DNA of 64,000 nucleotides from Cynocephalus volans. Lineage: Eukaryota; Chordata; Mammalia; Dermoptera; Cynocephalidae. Location of the stretch: NCBI RefSeq assembly GCF_027409185.1, contig NC_084463.1, positions 156,166,369 to 156,230,368 of the forward strand, given 5' to 3'. Below are positions 53,351-63,042 of the stretch, one piece after another. The position numbers and the translations under genes were made by a program. The notes below the pieces were generated by a model. That model saw only the letters and a program-made list of their open reading frames with translations. It searched no databases and was not told the DNA's origin. Within the stretch, counting starts at the first letter, position 1. Each line of letters starts with the position of its first letter.

Positions 53351-56300
53351 ATGCTAGGAATAAATCAACACCTTTCAATAACAACTCTTAATGTAAAAGG
53401 CTTAAATTCCCCAATCAAAAGACACAGACTGGCTGACTGGATCAAAAAGGAGGACCCAACTATATGCTGCCTACAAGAGACCCACCTCACCCATAAAGAT
53501 TCACACAGACTAAGAGTGAAAGGATGGAAAAAGATTTACCATGCAAACAGAAAAGAAAAACGAGCTGGAGTAGCTATTCTTATATCTGACAAAATAGACT
53601 TTAAACTAAAAACCATAAAAAGAGACAATGAGGGACACTACTTAATGATAAAAGGACTGATCCATCAAGAAGACATAACAATCATAAATATGTACGCACC
53701 CAATGTTGGAGCAGCCAGATTTATAAAACAAACTCTATTAGACCTAAAGAAGGAAATAGACACTAATACCATAATAGCAGGGGACCTGAACACCCCACTG
53801 TCAATATTACACAGATCATCTAGGCAAAGAATCAGTAGAGAAACACAAGATCTAAACAAGATTCTAGACCAATTGGACTTGGCAGATATCTACAGAACAT
53901 TCCATCCAACAACTTCAGAATATTCATTCTTCTCATCAGCACATGGATCATTCTCCAGGATAGATCACATATTAGGTCACAAATCAAGTCTTGATAAATT
54001 CAAAAAAATTGGAATTATCCCATGTATCTTCTCAGACCACAATGGATGAAAACTAGAAATTAATAACAAACGAAACTCTGGAAACTATACAAACACATGG
54101 AAATTAAACAGCATTCTACTTAATCACATATGGGTCCAAGAAGAAATCAAGCAGGAAATCAAAAAATTTATTGAAACTAATGAAAACAATGATACATCAT
54201 ACCAAAACCTGTGGGATACTGCAAAAGCAGTATTGAGGGGAAAATTTATTGCATTAAACGCTCACTTCAGAAGAATAGAAAGATGGCAAGTGAACAAACT
54301 AACACTTCACCTTAAAGAACTAGAAAAACAAGAAAAATCCAAACCTAAAGTTAGCAGACGGAAAGAAATCATTAAGATCAGAGCGGAACTGAATGAAATT
54401 GAAACCAAAAACAATTCAAAAGATCAATGAATCAAAAAGTTGGTTTTTTGAAAAGATAAATAAAATTGACAAACCATTAGCATGGCTAACAAAAAAAAGA
54501 AGAGAGAAGACTCAAATAACAAAAATTAGAAATGAAAAAGGTGATATTACAACTGATTCATCTGAAATACAAGGAATCATTCGAGACTATTATAAACAAC
54601 TATATGCCAACAAATTTGAAATTCTGGAGGAAATGGATAAATTTCTGGACACACACAAGCTCCCAAAACTGAACCATGAAGACGTAGAAAATTTGAACAG
54701 ACCAATAACAATCAAGGAGATTGAAGCTATTATCAGAAGGCTCCCAACAAAGAAAAGCCCAGGACCAGATGGATTCACAGCAGAATTTTACCAAACATTC
54801 AAAGAGGAATTGACACCGATTCTTTACAAACTATTCCAAAAGATTGAAACGGACGCAAATCTCCCAAACTCATTCTATGAAGCAAACATCATCCTGATAC
54901 CAAAACCAGGTAAAGATATAACCCAGAAAGAAAACTACAGGCCAATATCCTTGATGAATATAGATGCAAAAATCCTCACTAAAATACTAGCAAACAGAAT
55001 ACAGCAACACATACATAAAATTATTCACCACGATCAAGTGGGATTCATCCCAGGGATGCAAGGTTGGTTCAACATACGCAAATCAATAAATGTGATACAC
55101 CATATTAATAAACTCAAACACAAGGACCATATGATCATCTCTATAGATGCTGAAAAAGCATTTGATAAAGTTCAGCACTCATTCATGACAAAGACCCTCT
55201 GTAAGTTAGGTATAGAGGGAAAGTATCTCAACATAATTAAAGCCATGTATGACAAACCCACTGCCAATATCATCCTGAATGGGGAAAAGCTGAAAGCTTT
55301 TCCTTTAAGAACAGGAACTAGACAAGGATGCCCACTCTCACCACTCCTATTCAACATAGTGTTGGAAGTACTAGCCAGAGCAATCAGAGAAGAGAAGGAA
55401 ATAAAGGGCATCCAGATTGGAAAAGATGAAGTCAAACTGTCCCTGTTTGGAGATGACATGATCCTATATATTGAACAGCCTAAAACCTCTATGAAAAAAC
55501 TGTTGGAATTGATAAATGATTTCAGCACAGTAGCAGGATACAAAATCAACACACAGAAATCAGTAGCATTTCTTTTCTCCAATAGTGAACATGCAGAACA
55601 AGAAATCAAGAAAGCCTGCCCATTTACAATAGCCACCAAAAAAATAAAATACTTAGGAATTGAGTTAATCAAGGAGGTGAAAAATCTCTATAATGAGAAC
55701 TACAAACCACTGCTGAGAGAAATTAGAGAGGATACAAGAAGATGGAAAGATATCCCATGCTCTTGGATTGGAAGAATCAACATAGTGAAAATGTCCATAC
55801 TACCCAAAGTGATATACAAATTCAATGCAATCCCCATCAAAATTCCAAAGACATTTTTCTCAGAAATGGAAAAAACTATCCAGACATTTATATGGAACAA
55901 TAAAAGACCACGCATCGCCAAAGCAATGCTGAGCAAAAAAAATAAAGCTGGAGGCATAACACTACCTGACTTTAAGCTATACTACAAAGCTATAATAACC
56001 AAAACAGTATGGTACTGGCATAAAAAGAGACACACTGACCAATGGAATAGAATAGAGAATCCAGAAATCAACCCACACACTTACTGCCATCTGATCTTTG
56101 ACAAAGGCACCAAGCCTATTCACTGGGGAAGGGACTGCCTCTTCAGCAAATGGTGCTGGGATAACTGGATATCCATATGCAGGAGAATGAAACAAGATCC
56201 ATACCTCTCACCGTATACTAAAATCAACTCAAAATGGATTAAGGATTTAAATATACACCCTGAAACAATAAAACTTCTTAAAGAAAACATAGGAGAAACA

Positions 56301-57176
56301 CTTCAGGAAATAGGACTGTGCACAGACTTCATGAATACGACCCCAAAAGCACGGGCAACCAAAGGTAAAATAAACAAATGGGATTATATCAAACTAAAAA
56401 GCTTCTGCACAGCAAAAGAAACAATTAACAGAGTTAAAAGACAACCAACAGAGTGGGAGAAAATATTTGCAAAATATACATCTGACAAAGGATTAATATC
56501 CAAAATATATAAGGAACTCAAACAACTTTACAAGAAAAAAACAAGCAACCCAATTAAAAAATGGGCAAAAGAGCTAAGTAGGCATTTCTCTAAGGAAGAT
56601 ATACAAATGGCCAACAGACATATGAAAAAATGCTCAACATCACTCTGCATCCGGGAAATGCAAATCAATACCACACTGAGATACCATCTAACCCCAGTTA
56701 GGATGGCTAAAATCCAAAAGACTCTGAACGATAAATGCTGGCGAGGTTGCAGAGAAAAAGGAACTCTCATACATTGTTGGTGGGACTGCAAAATGGTGCA
56801 GCCTCTATGGAAAATGATATGGAGGTTCCTCAAACAATTGCAGATAGATCTACCATACGACCCAGCTATCCCACTGCTGGGAATATACCCAGAGGAATGG
56901 AAATCATCAAGTCGAAGGTATACCTGTTCCCCAATGTTCATTGCAGCACTCTTTACAATAGCCAAGAGTTGGAACCAGCCCAAATGTCCATCATCAGATG
57001 AGTGGATACGGAAAATGTGGTACATCTACACAATGGAATACTACTCAGCTATAAAAACGAATGAAATACTGCCATTTGCAACAACATGGATGGACCTTGA
57101 GAGAATTATATTAAGTGAAACAAGTCAGGCACAGAAAGAGAAATACCACATGTTCTCACTTATTGGTGGGAGCTAA
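53351..57176 (+). pseudogene. LINE-1 ORF2 (endonuclease-reverse transcriptase), two lesions
   Basis: Endonuclease domain from 53351 (LNVKGLNSPIKRHRLADWI, CCLQETHLTHKDS, IAGDLNTPLS, RIDHILGHK). A TGA at 54047-54049 stops it in the SDHNG motif. The same frame continues to 54430. A one-base shift in the A-run near 54405-54415 then moves the frame, which is open from 54393 to 57176. RT motifs: [13 protein letters not shown] (first catalytic Asp), [20 protein letters not shown], and LFGDDMILY, where FADD is usual. The C-terminal Cys-His motif is [18 protein letters not shown], ending FSLIGGS. Domain order and length fit a mammalian L1 ORF2 of about 1275 aa. Confidence 0.93.
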
Positions 57177-57189
57177 AAATTAATATACA

Positions 57190-57211
57190 AATTCACACAA
57201 ACACACACACA

Positions 57212-57244
<33 letters not shown>

Positions 57245-57245
57245 C
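57190..57245. repeat. (AC)n and poly(A) in the L1 3' UTR
   Basis: About 16 AC units followed by a 20-nt A run, inside the L1 3' UTR. Confidence 0.9.
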
Positions 57246-57524
57246 CGGAGTGGGGGGAAGAAGATATAACAACCACAATTACTTGAAGATGATACGACAA
57301 GCAAACAGAAAGGACATTGTTGGGGGGGAGGGGGGGAGGGAGGAGGGAGGGAGGTTTTGGTGATGGGGAGCAATAATCAGCCACAATGTATATCGACAAA
57401 ATAAAATTTTAAAAAATAATAATAATAAAAAATAATAATAATAAAGTATATCTATTGGAATCCCAGTGCAGCTCTCATGTAGATCAATGGTTAACTCAAG
57501 TGAGCCCCCAAGTCTTGCTGAAAA

Positions 57525-57705
57525 CTTGCATTCCATAGACATGTTAGCAGAGCCCAGGCAGGACCTCAGAAATGTTAGGCATGGAAGTCACACCTGCTGG
57601 GACAATAGATACATTTTTCTTCTGTTTCAAGAAATAAATAATTATAGTAGAAGTGGATACTTGGTCACAACCATGAGACTAAGAATGCTAGAATTGGGAA
57701 TGGCC
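57525..57705 (+). repeat. Left arm of a 181-bp inverted repeat
   Basis: It pairs with 58114-58294 on the opposite strand with four mismatches and no gaps (about 98% identity). It runs from CTTGCATTCCATAGACAT to GAATTGGGAATGGCC. The arm begins 64 bp after the L1 TSD. Confidence 0.97.
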
Positions 57706-57800
57706 TTGGGGGTTGTGATCTGGTCCAATGTCCCCATTTTACAGATGAGGAAACTGCAGCCCAAGAGGGGAAGGGACTTGCCAACACAGCAAGTCTGTAC
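57690..57800 (-). repeat. MIR fragment overlapping the end of the left arm
   Basis: CCCCATTTTACAGATGAGGAAACTGCAGCCCAAGAGGGG is the reverse MIR core. Confidence 0.75.
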
Positions 57801-58113
57801 ATTAAGTAGAAGAAGCTAGACGTCCTCCCTCTCCAGTCAGTCCTCCTTCTACTGACTGTCCCCGACCAACTCCCACTGAATGGTGAGGAATGTTCCCAGT
57901 CCCTTCTCCCAACTCTAACACCAGGCACCTACCTCACCCCCTCAACAGCACAGCCACCAGCTTTTCCTGATGGCTGCTCTGCCCCACTGTCATGGCCCAC
58001 AGAGGTGGCAGAGAAATCTAGGAAGATAATCCCTCAAAAGATCCAGCAAGATTTAAGGTGGAAGTGAGCATAAAGAAGTGGGAATGGACTGACCCTCCAG
58101 GGACAGCAGAATT

Positions 58114-58294
58114 GGCCATTCCCAATTCTAGCATTCTTAGTCTCATGGTTGTGACCAAGTATCCACTTCTACTATAATTATTTATTTCTTAAAACAGAAG
58201 AAAAATGTATCCATTGTCCCAGCAGGTGTGACTTCCATGTCTAACATTTCTGAGGTCCTGCCTGGGCTCTGCTAATATGTCTATGGAATGCAAG
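58114..58294 (-). repeat. Right arm of a 181-bp inverted repeat
   Basis: Reverse complement of 57525-57705, starting GGCCATTCCCAATTC and ending ATGGAATGCAAG. The spacer between arms is 408 bp. Confidence 0.97.
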
Positions 58295-59609
58295 CATTCA
58301 CAATGGGCTCGGTGAGGCAGAGAGCCTGGGGCTCGGGGTGCCTTCCACAGGATGCCAGCCCCAATTATCACCTGCCTAGGTGCAGGATGCCCCTGGGCAG
58401 ACATTGCGACTGGCAGATGCTTTAAAAGGAAACACACAGGCTTTTTGTAGGGATGGAGCTATCTCTGCAGAGAACAGGCAGACATCTCAAAAGGGCCTCA
58501 CCTCAAGCCGTTTGAGACAGTTTTACAAAACGTAAGGGTTGAGCTCAGTTTCAAGCCTCAGGAGGACCCTAGTCCATCATTCCTGCAGCCCGTTCACATC
58601 TGGTGGAAAAGAAGACACCAATGTATGCAGCCACCTCCACCTGCCACTAACTCTGCTGGGCAGCTTGCACATAGCATCCCATTTAATCCACAAGATCTTG
58701 TGGGTGGGATAGGTATCCCTTACCCCTTCTGAGATGAGCAAATGGAGACTCAGGTCAGCTGACTCGCTCAGATGTGGAAGTTGCGATATCAGAGGAGAGA
58801 GAGGGCTTGCAGCCAGGGCACCTCACAAACATCACAGAAACCCAGCAGGGCCTGCAGGATGGATGGGTTTGGATGGGCCAGTGTCCTGCAACCCAGCCTG
58901 ATCAGAAGCATCACCTGTGGTATATTAAAGGCAGAGATTCCCAAGCCCCTGCCCTGGAGAGTCTGATTTGGAAGGCCAGGAGTGAGGCCCAAGTGACCCG
59001 TTTTTAGCAAGCACCAGATAATTCTTGTGGTCAAGTAAGATTGGGAAACACTGGGTAGAGAAAGACGAAAAGGGACTGCAAGTTGTAGACACTGTTCGTG
59101 CAAAGGCTCAGCAGTGGGAAGCATGTTTAGAGGCAGCAAGAGGTGCAGGCAGTGAGAGGGAGCAATGTTGGGAGAGGTGCGGAGGTGTCCAGGCCACGGG
59201 ATGGAGGCCCCACGGCCAGGTGAGGGCCCAAAAGCCTCAGGCCTATGGACCTCGGGCCCTCCCAGCTCTCTGTTCCAGGGCACAATCGTAATTTGAGCAT
59301 TTTTGTTTCTCGTTTTCAATATCTCCCATTTTTGCATAGGGAGGCAGCATGTAGCAGAGGAATGAATACTGGACATGGGAGATCCAGTGTCCATCCATCC
59401 ATTCACAGCCTGTCTGACCTGCACAAACGGAGCAGATGCTCCCTGCCCGACACACACGCGGGGTGATTAGTAATTAAGCAGGGGACCATCTGTGAAGACG
59501 GTAAGTGGTAACAAGCTATAGAGACAGGTGTAGGCTTTGGAGCTGGTTGTATTATTAACTAGCCTGGCTGAGTAGGGAGGGGAGGGGAAGGAAGGGGGTC
59601 TCCTAAAGC

Positions 59610-59770
59610 AGGAAAAACCTAGAGTTTGTAGCCAGCTGTCCTGGATCAGATTCTCAGCTCCGCTATTTATCAACTGTATGATACAAGCAAATTTCTTAAC
59701 CTCTCGGGTCCTCTGTTTGCTCAAGAGTGAAATGGATATTGCCCTTATCAAATTATAAATGCGCATTGGT
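59610..59770 (+). repeat. MIR SINE
   Basis: CAGCTCCGCTATTTATCAACTGTATG then AAATTTCTTAACCTCTCGGGTCC. Confidence 0.7.
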
Positions 59771-60115
59771 AAGTGTGAGCCTGTGGCAGTTGCCACGGGG
59801 TCCAAACCTCTCCCCCACCTCTTGGTTTCATTCTTCCTTTTTTCCCCCAGCCCCACCCTCCCAGTGCCAGGCTGTAGTGTGTTTTAATGTACTGTATGTT
59901 GTTTCGTCTGTGAACTGTCTGGTGTGCACATATTTAATTTATAGAAGTGTTACTGTGATGTCTCATCCTGTCTTTTATATCCCGCTCAGCCCTGTGTTTA
60001 AGATCCATACGTGTTGCTCCCTGTGGACATCCAGTCCTTTGCTTTTAGCTGCTACAAATTACACACACGTCCATGCCTTACCAACCACCTGTCCTGGTGA
60101 TGAAGCTTTACTTTT

Positions 60116-60206
60116 TTTTTATTAAGATGAATGGTAAGGGGGATCTTAACCCTTGGCTTGGTGGTGTCAGCACCACGCTCTCCCAAGTGAGCCGCGGGCT
60201 GGTCCC
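60116..60206 (-). mobile_element. tRNA-derived SINE unit with perfect TSD
   Basis: Minus-strand unit: GGTAAGGGGGATCTTAACCC, TTGGTGGTGTCAGCACCACGC and GAGCCGCGGGCTGG. It resembles the second unit of the 49666 dimer. The 13-bp TSD AAGCTTTACTTTT is identical at 60103-60115 and 60207-60219. It ends 110 bp upstream of the third MS4A gene's ATG. Confidence 0.92.
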
Positions 60207-60315
60207 AAGCTTTACTTTTCTGATGGGAAAACTGAGACCCAGGAAATGGGCATCTGCCCAAGAATGCTGTTCCTCACTCTTGGCCCACGGATGTGTGTGC
60301 CACAGGTATTCTGAG

Positions 60316-60543
60316 ATGGCAGAGGTCAAGCCCTGGGCTCCAACTCCCTTCAGCAGGCTCAAGGCAGTCCAGTGCACAGACCACCTGCCCTCTGCAGCCA
60401 GCTCATCAGGGGTGACCAGCCAGCAGCAGCCAGTGATGGTCCCTTCCACCCCAACCCCAAGAGTGCGGTGGCAGAGCCCAGAGGAGAATGTCCACCCCAG
60501 CAGGGAGGAGCTCTTCTTCCAGGGACAGCCAACCACGTTGGGA
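60316..60543 (+). CDS. MS4A-like gene, coding exon 1
   Basis: ATG 60316 lies 10 nt after a plausible acceptor (CCACAG, ending 60305). 76 codons end TTLG before GTAAGT, the same LG end as the first coding exons of MS4A15 and MS4A10. The reading frame stays open into the intron to 61113, probably by chance. A minus-strand SINE ends 110 bp upstream. Confidence 0.75.
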
Positions 60544-63042
60544 GTAAGTAGACTATGCAGTCTCCACAGACCCACCCCTTTCCAAGGTGGACACAAAACA
60601 GCCACTGCCAATCCCAACAGTGACGGAGTTAGTAGGATTCACAGGGGCCAAGGCTACATACCAGCCAGACAGAGCAGACCAGCTGGGTTTCCCCTGCATG
60701 GTCTCCAGCTGCATGGTTTCCATAACAGGAAAGGGCTGGGGCTGCTGCCACCCTCTCCTGGAGGGTGCCTGCTTGAACCCAGAGCAAAGGTGCGGCGTGC
60801 TCAGCAAAACTGTATCTCTCTTGCCAGGGCCCAGGAACTGGTTAACATCCTCCTAGGGCCATGCTGGGTGAAGGGGCAGCTTTTCTCTAGTTCCCTCTAC
60901 TTTTCGATGCCCCACACCTGTACTGAGGTCCTTCCCACCGTGCCTGAGCAGGCTCTGGGCAGTGGTGAGCCAGCAAGCGTGGGGAAGGCTCTGCCTCTCC
61001 AGCACTGGTACCAACAAGAGGCAGCTGAGCAGAGAACTGGGGCCCAGCCAGGCATTTGCACCCCAGATCCTGCCTTCACTGCGCATGTGACTCTGAGCCC
61101 CTGTTTCCTCTAAGCACTAATGACAAGAGGAGCAGCAAGTGACAGGGGGGGAAGCTATTCCTCCTGGTGACACTTGAGAGGCAGAGTGTCAAGGGAAGGT
61201 CAAATTGCTGCTCTCAGGGTCAGAGAAGCCTGGGAGGATGCTGGTCACACTTTGGGACAAATTGCCACAAACTGGGTGTCAGCCTAGACTGAGTCAACCC
61301 CGTATCTTGGGAGGAAAGGTTGAAAGAACTGTAGATGCTCAAAGATGCTTATGAGAGGGGAAGGGAGACGGGCCTTGTGCTTGGGCAGAGACAGCCCAGC
61401 TCCCGGCTCCCCTGCGCCTCAGCTTCCACCTGAGCCACGGTGTGAGGGTGCTGCCTGCTGGCATCAGTATCGTGAGAGCTGGATGATTCCATGCTCAGGG
61501 CTTGCTTGGCATACTCGGTGTCTGGCACCTTGGTGGTAACCGACATTACAAATTCACAATAATACCTCACAGAAGAAGGGTTGGGCTTGATGCCCGAGAT
61601 GGTCCTAACCCAAGGTTTTTGGGGTTCTGCGACCCTGCAGTGCCAGTGGGGAATGGGAAGGCCTGGTTCTGCCCCAGTTGGCTGGGGGAGGTTGGCAAGG
61701 CTCTCATCCTCCCCAGGCCTGTTTCCTCAGCTGTCAAGTAGGGAGGTAGATAGGGAGCTTGCCAAAGATCCCTTTCAATGGAGACATCTGGACAAAGATT
61801 TGCCCAGCTCAGCCACTCAAGTCCCTGGGAGAGAGAGCCCCTCCCAGAACACCCGAGGCTTTAGCTCTCCCACCACCCCCACCCCCAGGCCCTGCAGATC
61901 CCCATCGGCTTGCTTCATGTCAGCTGTGGGGGTATCCTGGCTGCTTCCCCGAACTCCGTGGAGTTTCCCACCACCTACTGGTACCTGCTGGCAGGAGGAA
62001 TGCTTGTGAGTACTGTGGAGACACCACCCAGCGGTGGCCCAGAGCCGGGGAGGGCAGTGGGGACCTGGGAACACTACTGCATCCTCCCTGGGCCCTTGAG
62101 GGAGAGTCTGTGAAATGGGGGTGAAGCTGCGGGGTGTGGAGCTGTTCTGAGGCGAGGGGCAGCTCCAGGTCCACCCCATGTGAGCGTCCATGTGGAACCA
62201 GCTGGCCCAGGAGAGGGAGCTGGGCTGTCAGGAGGGTCCACTAAAGAGCCGCAGCCGCTTCACAGCACATGGTGGACAGAGTCACAGAAACAGTGCCTAC
62301 CCCAACACACGCAGCCCAAGGAAGAAAGGTGAGGTCCCCGGGTGGTCTCCCCCAACAGCAGCACTCAAGTCAAGAATGAAGCCTCTGCAGTGGAGCAAAA
62401 GGCCCCAGGACTTAGAGCTGAGACTTGATTTCCAGTCTCAGAGTTATCACTTAGCACTGTGACTGGGGCAGGTTTGCTTCCTTCTCTCAGCCTTAATTTC
62501 ATCTTCAAACTAAGAGGCTAGTCCCTCCCTGCTCAAAGCATGGCCCAGGGACCAGAGGCTTTGTCATCACCAGGGATCTTGTTACAAATATAGAATCTCA
62601 GGGCAGACCAGTTTGATTCCAGCCACCACCACCACCACCCCCAAAAAAATCAGAATATCAGCCCCATCGCAGATGGGCTGAGTCATTCTGCATTTTAACA
62701 AGAGCCCCAGGCTGCTCATGTGCTCAGTCAAGTTTGAGAAATACTGGATCAGGTACCCAGGAATCTGTAGTTATCACCTTCTAGAATCCTGTCCTTCCAA
62801 GCTATGCAGATCCCAGTGGGGAGAACTAGGTGCCCTTCTCTGAATCCATGGCCCTGTCTCTCCCTGTTACACGGCCACGCTCTGAGCCATAAATGCCCAT
62901 GCAAACCTTCCCAGCATGAGGGTTTATGGGGAGGCAGGTGTTCTGGGTTCCCTGAGACCATCAATCCTCCTGCCTCTCTCTGCAGTTCTTCATTTCAGGA
63001 GCAGTCACCCTGGTCATCTCAGCAAATTGCACAGTGTGCAGG
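60316..63042 (+). CDS. MS4A-family gene, N-terminal half, incomplete at window edge
   Basis: Three exons with the family's layout: 60316-60543 (76 codons, donor GTAAGT), 61889-62005 (39 codons, acceptor CCACCCCCAG, donor GTGAGT) and 62986-63042 (57 bp, 19 codons, acceptor CTCTCTGCAG, donor GTGAGT). All junctions are phase 0. Codon counts match MS4A15 (75/41/19) and MS4A10 (66/40/19) closely. The head is Pro/Ser-rich and ends QPTTLG. Span 1 is ALQIPIGLLHVSCGGILAAS. YWYLLAGGMLFFISGAVTLV is span 2. Spans 3-4 and the tail would lie beyond the right edge. The usual FWGG before span 2 is replaced by YWYLLAGG. I cannot assign a subfamily number. The frame is open throughout, so it is probably a functional gene, but a downstream lesion cannot be excluded. 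Confidence 0.8.
61889..62005 (+). CDS. MS4A-like gene, coding exon 2 (span 1 and start of span 2)
   Basis: 117 bp, 39 codons, starting ALQIPIGLLH. That matches the family exon start xxQIxIGLxH. It ends YWYLLAGGML before GTGAGT. Confidence 0.8.
62400..62525 (+). repeat. MIR fragment
   Basis: GACTTGATTTCCAGTCTCAG, then CTCTCAGCCTTAATTTCATCTTCAAA. Confidence 0.6.
62986..63042 (+). CDS. MS4A-like gene, coding exon 3 (rest of span 2)
   Basis: 57 bp, 19 codons: FFISGAVTLVISANCTVCR, aligning with FIISGSLSVAAE of MS4A15. Strong acceptor and donor. Confidence 0.82.

Larger units (their letters stand above)
50752..57440 (+). mobile_element. Full-length LINE-1 (about 6.7 kb), nearly intact
   Basis: Structure: 5' UTR (50752-52193, CpG-rich around 50940-51500), ORF1, spacer, ORF2 (two lesions), a 3' UTR with (AC)n and a G-rich polypurine tract (57325-57355), and an A/AAT-rich tail. 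The target duplication AAAGTATATCTATTGGAA (18 bp) is perfect at 50734-50751 and 57443-57460. It marks a young, full-length insertion on the same strand as the MS4A genes. ORF2 lesions make this copy non-autonomous as read here. Confidence 0.96.
57461..60305. other. Intergenic region between the L1 and the third MS4A gene
   Basis: It contains a 181-bp inverted duplication, MIR fragments at 57690-57800 (-), 58660-58770 (-) and 59610-59770 (+), and a SINE at 60116-60206. 58300-58650 and 58780-59600 show nothing recognisable. Confidence 0.75.
60544..62985. other. Introns 1 and 2 of the third MS4A gene
   Basis: Intron 1 is 60544-61888, intron 2 is 62006-62985. A MIR fragment lies at 62400-62525. 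The rest is unique sequence with no recognisable feature. Confidence 0.75.

Noticed and set aside
60073-61113. 346-codon + ORF read as one protein
   Set aside because: It joins SINE sequence, the first exon of the MS4A-like gene and intron 1. A strong GTAAGT donor at 60544 and matching exons downstream show it is spliced.
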